Positions 12,571-24,392 are shown, numbered from the stretch's first letter. The stretch: 64,000 bases of DNA from Moringa oleifera (GCA_021397835.1 JAJFZO010000581.1:1116001-1180000), one strand, 5' to 3'. Numbers and translations: made by a program. The notes: generated by a model not told the origin, from the sequence alone.

Positions 12571-14150
12571 CAGGAGATACCCCACAATTTTTTAGTAGTG
12601 AAAAAATAAACAAAGGGGTATAGTCGAATTTTCTCTTTTTATTTTTTCTTTTTTAAAAAATAAAAAGAACCAAATTTTTTCTTTCTTCAAAATCTTAAAG
12701 ACCTTTTATTTTTTATTTACATAAATTAAACCCTGTGCCCCTTATTAAATTTTGAAGTTGGGCAGAAAGTATATAATTTTTATTTTATAAGGTAAAGAGA
12801 TGACTTGTAGCCATTAAATGTTTACAATTAATCTTTTTTAATTCCTTGTCTATTTCTCTTAACAAAATAAAACTGAAATTTTACTTGGGAGCATAATTTT
12901 TCTTTTCTTCTTCAAGTATGCAAAGTAAAAAGTGAAAATTTTCCTTAATGTTTTGAGAATAATATGTAATTAACAGTGCGCTTTACTTCCACAGGATTAA
13001 GAAAAAAGATGTCAAAAAACTTTTTAAAAAAATTAAGGCATTTTTTATTATATTTTTTTATGTTTATAAAAATGTTGCCGTGAAAAATATAATTCAATTA
13101 GGTGAAATAAAGTAATCATTTTTCAAATGAATTATCGTTAAGTGAAGTTCTTCATGAATTAATTCATATTTGATAATGCTTAATTCTCCCATTTAAAGGT
13201 ATGGAGAATGATGCTTCATGTTAAACATAATTTCCTCTGAAATTTCAGAAATTACGGAATTTCTATTAAATATGGAAGAATCAAGCCACAATGAAAACAG
13301 CTTTCTTCGTTGAAATCTCATCACCTAACAAACATGCTTTCTTTTTAGGAACCCATTAACAAAATAGGTTACTGATAAATTGTGGGAAGAAAAGGAAAAT
13401 GAAAGACAAGTCGAGAGGAAATGACATGACAAGGAGGACATGGTCACGCTGGGGCGTTGTCTGTCGTGGAGCCCTTTGGTGGTCTTCCACATGCGGATGC
13501 TTAGTACCAACCCTGCAAGCCTGCATGCATGAGAAGGCAAGTTCCCATCTATCCGTGCACACGCTCTCACTTTCACTACTTTCAACACTTCGCTCTCTAA
13601 GGGGTCTCCTGATCATAACCATGGACGAACCTCAGGTGATCACCGAGCTTGTAGCACAAAACAGAAGACATGATGGAGCTTATGTCGGCAGCTCTCTATC
13701 GCCCAAGACAACAAAGAGGATGCATGTCCCCCTTGTATATGTCATAAGCCATGCCGATTGCCAACCTTATATGTCGACTACCCTAGCAGAAAGATGAAAA
13801 GGAGAGAAAGAAAGGAACTGTCTTCAATTCTCGGCCCAACCGACCTCTGTTTTTGTTACTCTGAAAGATTCTTTCTTGTATCATGTGGGTCTTCACCTGA
13901 AAAGCATCTCTTTCTGTCTTCAACCATTAGTTCTACTAGCTATATGGACGAAGATAGGCCACGTCTCGGGTTGGGTTAGCGAATGTGAAAGCTAGCTCAT
14001 TGCTTCCTGCCTCTATTTGAGGATACTTATTGGATCGGTGTTCATATACCCGAATAGAGTTGCTGGGGAAAGAGCCATTTGCTGGCCTTCTGTTGAGAAC
14101 TGAAATGAGATCGCAGAAGTAAACTGGAAAGAAAGTAAAGGAAACAAGAA
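12571..14150. other. Intergenic, promoter region of the PIN gene
   Basis: AT-rich from 12571 to about 13300, then more GC-balanced. A 58-codon open frame at 13621-13797 has no recognisable domain. The last few hundred bases are presumed promoter and 5'-UTR of the PIN5-like gene. No other feature is supported. Confidence 0.5.
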
Positions 14151-15884
14151 ATGATTGGCATTCAGGATCTGTACGGTGTGTTGACTGCAGTGGTTCCTCT
14201 CTATGTCACCATGTTCTTGGCTTATGCTTCTGTAAAATGGTGGAACATATTCTCTCCTGATCAATGTGCTGGTATCAACAGGTTTGTTGCTATCTTTGCC
14301 GTCCCGCTTCTCTCGTTTGAGTTCATTTCACGGATCAATCCTTACAAAATGGAGCTGCTTTTCATTGCTGCTGATGGAGTCTCAAAAGTTCTGATACTAA
14401 TAGCTTTGCTTTTCTGGGCTAACTTGTCGAAAAGAGGAAGCCTGGACTGGGCCATAACACTCTTCTCCCTCTCTTCTCTGACGAATACCCTTGTGATGGG
14501 TATTCCACTTTTGAAATCCATGTACGGGGATGACAAGGAGTGCCTCATGATCCAAGCTGTAGTATTGCAATGCATTTTGTGGTACACTTTGTTACTGTTC
14601 TTGTTTGAATATAGAGAAGCACGACTTGTCATCTCAAACAAAACCAGGAGGGCAAGTAACTCCAGTTGCAGAGAACGAACTGAGGGAGATGACGTAGTGA
14701 TTGGTGGAAACAGTGGCTCGAAAGAAGAAGTCGTCAACGTTATCGTCACAACGCCCTCAGATTCCCAGCGGTTCAAACCTTCTCGTGCAGCCTTCGTGGA
14801 GAGAGATTGTAAAGAGGTCCATTTGTTCATTTGGCAATGTGGGTGCTGCATTTCTCAAGGTGCCTTCCCATCAAGATCGATTCTTTCATGTTGAAAATTT
14901 TACCTGGCAAGTGTTATAGTACTGAAAATTTCATGTTGAAAATTTGGCAATGTGGTTTGTAAATGAACTAGGTGTTTGCGAGCAATCAGTGCAGATTTTC
15001 GAAAGAGAAGAAAGCAATGGAGAGAGAATGGAAGATGAAAAACCACCAGTAGCTGCAGAGAACAACGATAGCATTTTCTGGGAGATGGTCTTGCAAATAC
15101 TGAAAACAGTTTGGTTTAAGCTTCTGAGGAATCCCAACTCTTATGCCAGTTTACTTGGTATCAGCTGGGCTTTAGTTTCTTGCAGGTAAGAAAACTACAC
15201 TTGAACCTCAGTATCTTTGGCCGCAGAATACCTACTACGGACTTTGTTATTAAGTACTCGTGACTGTTTTCTGCTTTTGCCTCTTCGTTTTCTCTAGATT
15301 CCATATAAATAAACCCCAAATAATGGAAAATTCCGTCACAATCTTGTCAAAGGCGGGTCTGGGAATGGCAATGTTTAGCCTTGGTAAGACATCAATGACT
15401 TTATGTCTATCTGTATTTCTTGGTTCTTTATTCCATTTATTGAAGCACGTTGAACAATGTTGTGAACATTAAGGATTATTCATGGCCCTGCAACCAAGAA
15501 TCATCGCCTGCGGGAGGAAACTGGCATTCTACGGGATGATAGCGAGGTTTGTGGCCGGACCGGCAGTGATGGCCATAGCTTGCGTGGCAGTAGGCCTTAA
15601 AGGCACCATGCTGAAAGTGTCCATTGTACAAGCTGCCCTGCCCCAAGGAATAGTTCCCTTCGTGTTTGCCAGAGAGTATAATGTCCACCCAGATGTGCTA
15701 AGCACTGCGTAAGTTGCATAACTCATTTTCTGATCAATAATCCAGTGTTAATTTTCATCTCTTCCTTTTTTGTAACAATCGGTGAAGATTGTATATTTCT
15801 TCTGTGCAAATCTGCAGGGTGATATTCGGAATGATAGTCTCGCTGCCCATCACAATCGTGTACTACATTCTTCTGGGTCTGTGA
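14151..15884 (+). CDS. PIN5: Short-loop PIN auxin carrier, PIN5-like (5 exons)
   Basis: Exons 14151-14816, 14995-15185, 15298-15383, 15474-15708 and 15818-15884 give about 414 aa with consistent phases. The N-terminal half carries the PIN signature ([37 protein letters not shown]), then a hydrophilic loop of only about 100 residues, then the C-terminal membrane bundle ([56 protein letters not shown]). Canonical plasma-membrane PINs have a loop of about 300 residues; short loops mark PIN5/PIN6/PIN8-type carriers that move auxin across the ER membrane. Wording such as VKWW and LFMALQ fits PIN5 best. The exon 1/2 junction is ambiguous: 14859/14972 is an equally in-phase alternative adding about 22 residues. 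The small final exons match known PIN gene structure. Confidence 0.88.
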
Positions 15885-16495
15885 CACAATTGCAGAAGAG
15901 AGAATTCAATGAACTCAGTTTCATTGATCCAGAAACAGATGTAACTTAATCCATGCAAGCACCATAAATGCATCCGTTTTTGATGTTTAAGATGGATAAA
16001 GCATGGTTTAGGTTTGGGTCACCCTCCTCGGGAAACCATGTGATTAGTACTGTGATTAATCCACTTAGAACTTCAATGCCTGAATTTGACATGTTCCTCC
16101 AGCACACTGTGTGTACTTACTGACATAGGCCAAGGTAGCCATAGAAATGGATGGATATACTTGCCTAACAGGCTCATATACTTGCTCTTCTGCAATTATT
16201 GAGTGCTAGATAGTAAGAATCAGATTGAATTGGGTGTGTTATATTTGCATATGCCTTGTTCTATGGATCTGATTACAATGATTTTCAACATCCAACCACT
16301 GGGTTTTTGTTTTCACGATGATATAGATGCTCTCTTTGTTAAAATTAAAGACAATGCTATTGGGGAACATGGTAAGTTAATGAAATTAACAATAAGTATA
16401 AGGTGTTATTTCATTTTAAGAATTCATGTGTCAGCTCGAATGCAACTGATACATCAGAGATCCTTCAAAAGAACAAACAAGAGGTATCTTGTTAA
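15885..16495. other. Convergent spacer between PIN and prolamin-like genes
   Basis: Presumed 3'-UTRs of both genes; an open frame near 16203-16607 overlaps the antisense of the prolamin-like gene and is not supported. Confidence 0.5.
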
Positions 16496-16903
16496 TCATG
16501 TTTCGAACTCAACAGGAGACGGAGATTCAGCTCCGACGTCCAAAACGCACTTATTCCAAACTTCCTTGCTTCTGGGGATACCCAGAGATGCGTTTGCTTT
16601 GAGCTGAGGTATCGAGAAAATGGCCCTCACGAACTGAATGTGGCACTCCTCTCCCATTGTCAAGAGCGTCCGACAGCACTCCTCCGTCACCGTCGTATTC
16701 GTGAACATGTACCCGACCACCTCGTCGGCACACTCCGGATTCATCTTCTCCACACATCGTTCCAAGTACTTAATCAACTCCGGCGAAGGTTTCGGTGACA
16801 GCTGGAAACCAGGGACAGGCGCCTCGTCTTCAGCCCGCACCAGAACCGCCGCTAATAACAACAGTCCCAGGAGGCTGCTAAGCAAGTTCTCTGCCTTTAC
16901 CAT
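16496..16903 (-). CDS. Secreted prolamin-like (DUF1278/ECA1-type) protein
   Basis: A single uninterrupted frame of 135 aa. The start at 16903 (MVKAENLL) begins a clear signal peptide (LLSSLLGLLLLAAVLVRA, cleavage near residue 24); upstream in-frame codons extend past the likely transcription start. The mature part has six cysteines in the order C-(n)-C-(n)-CC-(n)-C-(n)-C (LERCVEK, NPECADE, TEECCRTLL, EECHIQF, WNKCVLD), the pattern of the Prolamin_like domain (PF05617, DUF1278). Family members are small secreted proteins, many expressed in the female gametophyte (for example the egg-cell-secreted EC1 group, which acts in gamete activation). Specific membership in EC1 is not shown; this could be any ECA1-type peptide. 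A TATAAAG box 70 bp upstream supports the start. Confidence 0.85.
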   Translation of the reverse strand: MVKAENLLSSLLGLLLLAAVLVRAEDEAPVPGFQLSPKPSPELIKYLERCVEKMNPECADEVVGYMFTNTTVTEECCRTLLTMGEECHIQFVRAIFSIPQLKANASLGIPRSKEVWNKCVLDVGAESPSPVEFET

Positions 16904-16971
16904 TATTGTCTTTTGCTTATTACTTGGATTCAATTTCTTTGTTTTTGCTTGGATGGTGAGCACAAGCCTCA

Positions 16972-16978
16972 CTTTATA
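16972..16978 (-). promoter_or_regulatory. TATA box of the prolamin-like gene
   Basis: TATAAAG on the minus strand, about 70 bp upstream of the ATG at 16903, implying a 5'-UTR of about 40 nt. Confidence 0.55.
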
Positions 16979-17149
16979 GCATCCTTAATAGCAGGAATTG
17001 ATGAGCCTGCAGAGGTTACATTACATGTTAATTAGCCCCATCGTTCTATGTTTATAATTCAATGCATTTCAGTTTTATCTTAACAGTCAGCTTAATTGTT
17101 TTAATTAATAACAAAATATTAAAATCTGTTTCGTGTTGTCCGGAATTAT

Positions 17150-17580
17150 TTTTTATGTTATTAAGAATTAGTGAATCAAATTTTGAATTATTAATTTAAA
17201 TTAAATTTAAAAATTAAAAATTAAAAACTTTTAAATTGAAAACTTTATACGATAAATTTTAATTTAAACCTTTTTATATAAGTAAAATATTTAAACTATC
17301 GTTATAAAATAAAAAAATTAGAATTTTTTATAGTTATAAATATTTCTTAAAACAATATACATTAAAATTTAAAAAAATAAAAAATAACTTATAGATCAAA
17401 AATTATTCCTATTTTAAAACTATTTTATCTAGAAACTAATTTGATTTAAATTAATAATTTAAAATTTCATTTATGACTTTTTAAACATTAAATTTTATTT
17501 TTTTAATAAAAATATTTTTAATTCTTATAATCAAATTAAAATTACACTTGATTTATCTGAATTAAGTGTATTAATTATTT
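17150..17580. mobile_element. Degenerate MITE-like copy
   Basis: The core (about 17280-17390, AAAATATTTAAACTATCGTT and onward) aligns by eye with 45486-45590. Its flanks form an internal inverted repeat (about 17170-17215 versus 17430-17475). Non-coding and very AT-rich. Element ends are not defined. Confidence 0.45.
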
Positions 17581-18089
17581 GTGGTTATCTTGCATGGATA
17601 TGCATGCAGTCTCCTACTAAATGGTCTTAATACATACTTGTACATATAATTAATATATGCATGATTTCTGTCAAAACTGAGAAATTGCATAACATTAATA
17701 TCAATGTCCTCATCAGCTGTAATGATAATCATGAAATCGGACAAGTTTTTAAACTTTGTCGTTGTTTTTTCAAGTTAATCTTATCTCCTTAACAAATTGG
17801 ATTGAGTGTGACATTTGGTTTCCGGTGGCAATGCACAAATGTTGTTAATGTTCTCCTAGTTTTTGGTATTGTCTGCATCATTCATCTTCAACTATTTTTA
17901 GACAGATTATCTTGTTGATTTTTTGGTAATTTCATGTTAAACAAGGTTAGCACTTCCCTGCATGCTCTGCTTGACAGGGACTCATCATGGATTACTTACC
18001 ATAACTTATACTTTCGTTATTAAAAATTGTCAATTAGTTATTATTTCCTAAATTTTTTATTCAAATTATATTAATTTTTTAAAAAATAT

Positions 18090-18635
18090 AAAAAATATAT
18101 CATTTAAAATTTTGAGTTTTATCTTGTCTCTTTAATCAAATAGTATATTTCAAAATGTATTCAAACAGACATTGATTTATTGATTTTATCCAAATTAAAC
18201 TTTAACTCAAAATAATTATAAAAAATTAATATTTTTTATTATTAAAAATGACTAAAGATTTTTCAGATAGATTTTATGTTTTATTTTAATTTTATTTTTT
18301 AAATTCAAAATTTTCTTAACTAATCAACTATTTTTTATGAATTTTTTAAAATTTTGATAGTATATTTTTTAAGGAAAATATTTTTAGTGCTTAAACAATT
18401 TTAAATTTTTTGTGATGATAGCTTAAATATTTTATTATATTCTTAAAAAATTATTACTTAAAATTTATTGTAAAATATGTTTAATTTGAATATCTTTAAT
18501 GTTTACATTTTTTAATAAGGTTCAATTTTGATAAAATTGAAATGCTAAGGTTTGTTTGGATAAATTTTTAAAGTAAAGGTTTGATCGAAGAGAGAGGATA
18601 AAATTTAAAGTTTTAAATGACATTTAACTAAAAAA
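18090..18635. mobile_element. AT-rich long-TIR MITE-like element, copy 1
   Basis: About 540 bp without coding capacity. It aligns end to end with the reverse complement of about 45310-45840. Terminal inverted repeats of about 80 bp are visible: the left arm contains TCTTTAATCAAATAGTATAT and CAAAATGTATTCAAACA, and the right arm contains the complement of the same motifs (AGTAAAGGTTTGATCGAAGA). No transposase. Length, TIRs and copy number fit a MITE; the superfamily is not assigned and target-site duplications are not clear. Confidence 0.65.
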
Positions 18636-18769
18636 ATATTATGATACGTAATAAATTAATAAATTTAATGATTTAATTATATATTATATTGTTATTATAA
18701 ATTATAAAAAGAAAAAAAAAATACAATTCTAGTCTTGAGTTTGCTCTCTTTCTTCAAAATCTAATTTTT

Positions 18770-19230
18770 AAAACATCTTCAAACAAATTTTGATTAATTT
18801 ATTTTTATCAAATGAGACCTTAGTGAAATAATTGTAAAAAGTTAATAATTTCTTCATCGTTAAAATATGTTAAAATTTGCTCAAAAGATTCTATATTTTA
18901 TTTTTAATTTTATTTATCAAATTTAAGCAATTTTAAACAATAAACTATGTTTATAAAATGTAAATATTTTTGATTTTATATTTTTTAAAGATATTTTTAT
19001 ATTTAAAATTTTTTATAATAATAGCTTGAATATATATAAAAGTGTAACAAATTTTAAGTTCAAATTTATCATAAAAAATAAATTAAATTAAACTAAATAT
19101 TTTTAATTTTTTAATAAGATTTAATTTAATTTAAATTATAAATTAAAAAGTGTTTCAAAATGATTTAAAAATCAGAGTTTGATGTAAAAAAATTAAATAA
19201 CTTTTAATCTTTACAAAAATACTCTTTTAA
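18770..19230. mobile_element. Degenerate MITE-like copy
   Basis: Same orientation as the 18.1-kb copy. The shared core (TTTTTTATAATAATAGCTTG and the following TTTTTAATAAGATTTAA) and the right end (CAGAGTTTGATG) can be matched, but with many substitutions. Confidence 0.45.
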
Positions 19231-20569
19231 ATTTTTTATTAAAAGATTCAGCACAAACTTGTATCATAAAAAATATTAACAAAAAAAACTTACTTTTTTT
19301 TTTCTTGCTTCTCAAATTTTCATGGAAAAGGTTCATAAACACATTAACAGAATTGACTATACGTTAAATTGTGGTCATAGAGCATAATTAAGCCAGAAGC
19401 GCTCATAGTTTCATATCTTTTGATGATCTTTAATTAAGCAATTGCGTCAATGTCAATTCTGTCACTATCCTGAACAAAGCCAACCTTGTATTCACATCCA
19501 AGCAAGAGACAGCAACTCCATATCAAGCCAAACTCCTTTTCACTATTACATTATCTACCACCACTTGGATCCATCTACACCATTAAAGATTCTCTAATCA
19601 TCTTACCCAAAATCGACGGACAACCACGACCCACGCTGTGTCGGTGGATGAAACGTATTACCCAAATAAAAATGTGCCTGCGTAATGGTTCATACATTAA
19701 CTTTAGACATTAACATGTTAATCACACACCAAACATACTCACATGTTCACCAATCAAACTCGACCCCACGGTCTTTTGTCGGTGGATGTCACGTAATGCC
19801 ACTTTTCTGTTGTCTGCACTGCTTTTTTGTGATGACTAGCCCATTGGATTCTTCTTCGTCTTTTATGAACCAGAGAGCTCTGGCCATCGTCGTCGTCGTC
19901 ATCGTAAGGACAGAAAGATGAAGCGTACAGAACAGTACACGGCCCCACGGGAGAGAAGGGCCAGGCCCATCGGTGACCTTCCTGCAGAGCTCCTTCTGTC
20001 GGCAGAGGAAACTCCTACGCTACACTGACGCCAGCAGGCTTTACAGCTGGACACGAGACTGCAATTCGGACTGACCGAAGTTTCAGCCGATACCAGCGGC
20101 TGCCCTTACCATTTAAAAAATTTTCATTTTGAAAAAAAAAAAAAGAAATTCAAAGGAAAAAGATAAAAGTGGGGCCCGAACACTGAGATGAGTTCCAGCT
20201 GTCTATTTTGTTCAGAAAAAGGAAATTGTTTGATAATAATGTAATGATCGCCGAGGAATGACGGTGGCAAGAATGTAAATAAAGAGGGAAGGCAGAAGAA
20301 ACCTGAAATTTTTCCTTTACTTACACAAAAAACAAATTTATAACAAACAACAAAACTAACTGAGGATAAGCTGCTCTTTTTTTTTTTTTAACTGCTCCTC
20401 CAAGAAAAGAATGTGTTTTCCTTTGTTTTTTTCTTGGTCCTTTCTTTTTCCCTTGCCAGGTTTTCTTTTCCCATCTTCTCTTTTTTCTTTTTCCATGGGA
20501 CAAGCAAAATCCCTAGAAAATAAAGAAAAAGAGGCAAAGAAAAAAAAAAATTGAAGGGGAGTGAAGTGA
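19231..20569. other. Intergenic, 3' side of GAE1
   Basis: Contains a diverged direct repeat (about 19625-19660 and 19762-19800, sharing TGTCGGTGGATG) and a CGTCGTCGTCGTC trinucleotide run near 19887. Presumed 3'-UTR of GAE1 in the last 200-300 bases. No gene supported. Confidence 0.45.
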
Positions 20570-21865
20570 TTAATTTACAACTTTGCCGCGGTTGTAACCG
20601 TAGTAAGATAAATACCACCTAACAAATTTCTTCAACCCGGTTTGTAAATCGGTTGTCGGTTTGTACCCGAATGCCTTCCGGGCCATGGTTATGTTCGCGT
20701 GGGTGAACGGTACGTCGCCGTTTCCAGGCATGTCCACGAAGTTTCTCTTGGCCTTCACCTTCAAGTGCCTCTCAAGTATGTCCACCAGAATGGGTACGGT
20801 GACAGGAGACGTGTTGCCCAGGTTGAAGATCCGATATGGTGCTGGCCCACGCTTCTTCCCGCCCGACCCGGTGCTCTTCCCCGAAGTATCCAATGACCCA
20901 AGACAACCTTTCACGATGTCGTCGATAAACGTGAAGTCACGAGCCAAATCGACCCGGTTCTTGCCTCGATATATCGTTATCGGCTTCCCTTGCAGGATAT
21001 TCCTCGTAAACGAGAAGTACGCCATGTCCGGTCTGCCCCATGGGCCGTACACAGTGAAAAACCTTAACCCGGTTATTGACAGTCCGTAAATGTGGTTATA
21101 AGTGTGTGTAATTTCCTCACCCGCCTTTTTGGTTGCCGCATAGAGACTCGCCGGACTGTCCGTCCGATCGGATTCCGAGAATGGGACCTTGTCGTTGAGT
21201 CCGTATACGGAGCTCGAGGAGGCCCAGACGATGGACGGTTGAGGGTTGGCCGATTTACATACCTCGAGAAGCGTGACGAGGCCGGCGATATTGCTGTGGA
21301 CGTAGGAGCTAGGATTCTCCATGGCGTACCTGACGCCTGCCTGAGCGGCCAGGTGCATCACGTGAGTGAAAGCCACCACGTCGAATAGCTTAGCTAACAG
21401 CTTGGCGTCGTTCAAGTCTCCTTCCACCACTAAGATCCCATGGCTGCTTAAAAGCGACTTGCGTGCTTTCTTCAGCGACGGGTCATAGTAGTTGTTGAAG
21501 TTGTCCAGTCCGACAACGCCGTCTCCGCGTTTCTTCAAGGCCAAAGACACATGGGTGCCAACAAAACCGGCTGCACCTGTGACCAGCACGGCCATGCCGC
21601 CGGAACGATGGATCTGGGCGGAGTTACGTACCTGTTTCTCCCACTGGATGCCGCCCCAGGAGGCGGAGAAGTACCGGCTACCCGAATCGACAAAGCTCTG
21701 GAAGCTAAGATAAGACGCCGTCAGGGCGATCAAGAACAGAGCCCACAAGAACATCGTGCTCGTGGAAGCGAAACACCGGTGGACTTGGCGGTTCATGGTG
21801 TGGCCCCGGTCGATTTTGAACTTCCCGGGCGTCGACGGGAACAGTTCCTCTTCCAACGAGGGCAT
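20570..21865 (-). CDS. GAE1: UDP-glucuronate 4-epimerase (GAE1-type), intronless
   Basis: A single exon of 431 aa, as expected for plant GAE genes, which lack introns. The enzyme interconverts UDP-glucuronate and UDP-galacturonate in the Golgi, supplying galacturonate for pectin. Residues 1-36 are cytosolic, about 37-58 form a type II membrane anchor (STMFLWALFLIALTASYLSF), and the catalytic extended-SDR domain starts near 91. Visible motifs: NAD-binding GAAGFVG (97-103), the following D121 of VVGLDNF, the active-site stretch WASSSSVYG (214-222) and YxxxK as Y242-K246. The start at 21865 (MPSLEEELFPSTPGKFKIDR) matches the family N-terminus; seven further codons upstream begin with TTG and are not used. 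The N-terminus and ending (YLSYYGYN) fit GAE1 better than GAE2-5. A TATA box lies at 22091-22098. Confidence 0.96.
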   Translation of the reverse strand: MPSLEEELFPSTPGKFKIDRGHTMNRQVHRCFASTSTMFLWALFLIALTASYLSFQSFVDSGSRYFSASWGGIQWEKQVRNSAQIHRSGGMAVLVTGAAGFVGTHVSLALKKRGDGVVGLDNFNNYYDPSLKKARKSLLSSHGILVVEGDLNDAKLLAKLFDVVAFTHVMHLAAQAGVRYAMENPSSYVHSNIAGLVTLLEVCKSANPQPSIVWASSSSVYGLNDKVPFSESDRTDSPASLYAATKKAGEEITHTYNHIYGLSITGLRFFTVYGPWGRPDMAYFSFTRNILQGKPITIYRGKNRVDLARDFTFIDDIVKGCLGSLDTSGKSTGSGGKKRGPAPYRIFNLGNTSPVTVPILVDILERHLKVKAKRNFVDMPGNGDVPFTHANITMARKAFGYKPTTDLQTGLKKFVRWYLSYYGYNRGKVVN

Positions 21866-22090
21866 TGTCTTAGCTTTCTTGTACAAGATTTAGCAAAATG
21901 AGGGTTTTTTTTTTTCACAGACGGATTGTTTGAGGAGAAAATAAAAATAAAAACAAGAAATTGAAGTGAGATTAGAGGAAAGGGAAAATGAAGAGAGAAC
22001 AAAAGTTGGGCGTTAACACAGATGCAGAGAAAATAAGAGGGGGATTATTATTTTCCTGCACCTGCCAATGGAAGGAAGGTAGGGAAGGCT

Positions 22091-22098
22091 TATATATA
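22091..22098 (-). promoter_or_regulatory. TATA box of GAE1
   Basis: TATATATA about 226 bp upstream of the GAE1 ATG. This gives a 5'-UTR of roughly 200 nt. Confidence 0.55.
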
Positions 22099-24318
22099 GT
22101 GGTCACCCACAAAAAGGCAGACAAAGTATACGCGTGAACGCGTTAAAAGACGGCCAGATTGGAGGAGAGAGAGAGAAAGAGAAGCAGAAGCCAACTAACC
22201 ATTCCAAATATAAACAAAAACTACTTTCCTTATACGCCCATTTCATAATTTTAGTACTAATCTGGTTTTGGGTAAAAGACTTTCTAGATTTAAGATGCAC
22301 AAAACAAGACTTATTAGAGATTTTATTCTCTGTTTTTTTTTCTTTTTTCACTTTGTCCAAACTCTGTTTTTCCTTTACATTAGTTTCTCATTTTAAAATT
22401 AGAATTTATCAATTGGATGCACATCAAGATTGGAACGCGAGCATGGGATTCTATGTATGTTAACAAGTTATCCTCTTTCAAATTGTTAATTTTAATTTTG
22501 GGTTTTCTTTTTAATTTTGATAATCAAGACAACATGGAGGCCATCCCATTCAGGACCGTCCCTGCTGGGATAAAATTATATATATATAATTAATTAGTAA
22601 ATTACCGCCCACCGGAAGAACCGGTCGCGACTGGGAGAGAAGCTGCGATAAAGACTAAATTAAGAAAAGACGGGTATTGCCCGTGTAAGTCGGACCTTGT
22701 TGGGTCCATTGGCCACATGGGAATTGGGCGGTGCTCCTCCTTTGACTAATTTTTTTTCTTTTTTTTAATCTCCAAATATATCCTCTTTTTTTTTTTTTTT
22801 TTTTTGTACTTTATTAATGTGGCTTTCTGGATTCCTTGTTTCTCTTGGTAGGTTTATGCCAGCTTGTGATTGAGGTGGTGAGGGCCCACACCAAAAAAAA
22901 AAAGAAGAAAAACACTGAAGTGTTTACTAAGAAGGAAATGGATATTTATTGGTATACAGATTGGCTGGCAGATCATGTACTCCGTCTCTCCAGTTTCTAC
23001 GATGGTTCTCCTGCCTTAATTACGGCTTAATTTCATTATCAATTATTTTATTATCCTTTTTAATTAAATATTTAAAAAATTATTACACACCATTATGTGA
23101 AAGAGACGGAAGCGGGTCCGAATTGCAGCCACTAAAACTGAAATTCGGGTATTTACTAAAATAATTGGTTTAGCGAAACCCGATGATGCATCACGGGTCG
23201 TTGTTTCAGTTGATCAATTAACTTGAAGGTACACTAATTTCTCGATTAAATATTTAAGAATTAATGAGCATCAGATGAGCAATTTTTTATTTGATTGGCA
23301 ATGCATTTTGACCGGCCCACGTTGAAATTTTAATTTGACTATTAGTTATATATAATTTAAAAACTAAAAATAAAATCCAAAATCTTTAACGGAATTAAGA
23401 GAAATTAAAATATTGTATGGGTGACGGTGAGAGGTTTAGAACATGTAGAGATGATTAACATGAAGTTAATTATGAAATAATTTGAGTTGCTTGAAAGTTG
23501 AGAGTGATCGATGCGCACGTCTTTATTAAAGTGTCCCATTGGCTAAATAATTCAACAAGTGTAACATCATAGTACATGATTAACAGGCATGTTCAACTAT
23601 CAATCATCTTCAATGGTTTGCTTGTGACCATTGTGGGGCTTTGATTCTGTCAACCCAACAGTTCTTCTAAACCCGTTTTGCAAATTTGGGCGAAGGCCCA
23701 TGAGTCAGAGCCGAGGGAACTCATGCGTCACTCCTCTGAAAGCCCGTCTGATTGATTTAGAATCACTGAAGGGAAACGACAAAAGGAAGGTCCTTGAAAC
23801 CCTTTATGGGTCTAAAATGAGAAATGCGCCATGATTTGTTCCTTGAAAAACACACAGCGATTCGGCAGGGAAGAAAAGATGACGCTTACCTAATTCATGC
23901 ATGTGGTCGTTGCCGTGGAGAAAAGAAGAGGAAGCTTTTTGTGGGGAGTAGTGGAGCCTTGGGTTGCACTCAGAACGGGGAGTTGGTAGTCGGGTCACCA
24001 CTGATCCCGACATAGCCTGGTGGGGTATGATGTGGTGGTCTGCTCCAGTTTCTGATTCAGACTTTTCCGTGATTCGTCGCTTTCGTCGTAGTTAGGCTTT
24101 TGTTCTTTGTGGGTGAATTATACGGTGTGAGGTTTGGATACAGTTGTAATCAAAGGAGTTTTTGACAAATTAAGAGGAGATGAATCATTCCCCTATCAAT
24201 TTCCACAATCATATCGGCACTCATTTTACGAAGATCAATCTTTAACTCCAATTAGGATTGGGAAGAAGACAGACCACAACAAAACTTTTAAAATGTACAC
24301 AAGGCGTAATCGTAAAAT
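22099..24318. other. Intergenic, no gene seen
   Basis: GAE1 upstream region followed by spacer with T-runs (22784-22805) and a short TATATATA tract (about 22578-22587). Open frames such as 23631-23834 have no domain and no splice context. Nothing else is supported. Confidence 0.5.
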
Positions 24319-24392
24319 GGCCAATTAGCTCAGTTGGTTAGAGCGTCGTGCTAATAACGCGAAGGTCGCAGGTTCGAGACCTGCATGGGCCA
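24319..24392 (+). tRNA. tRNA-Ile (anticodon AAT)
   Basis: A 74-nt cloverleaf: D stem GCTC/GAGC, anticodon stem TCGTG/CGCGA with loop CTAATAA (anticodon AAT, read as IAU), T stem GCAGG/CCTGC with loop TTCGAGA, discriminator A. The B box GGTTCGAGACC is perfect, and a run of five T a few bases downstream serves as the Pol III terminator. No intron and no encoded CCA, as usual for plants. The fifth acceptor base is A where plant tRNA-Ile(AAT) normally has C, giving an A:G mismatch in the acceptor stem. Confidence 0.96.

Noticed and set aside
13621..13797. 58-codon open frame starting MDEPQVITEL upstream of PIN5
   Set aside because: It has a favourable start context, but no recognisable family, no splice context and no sign of conservation that I can judge. 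Treated as chance or leader sequence.
20661..21901. Several plus-strand open frames across GAE1
   Set aside because: Antisense shadows of a GC-rich, strongly conserved coding exon on the minus strand.
23631..23834. 67-codon frame MWGFDSVNPTVLL in the GAE1-tRNA spacer
   Set aside because: No recognisable domain and no neighbouring exons in frame.
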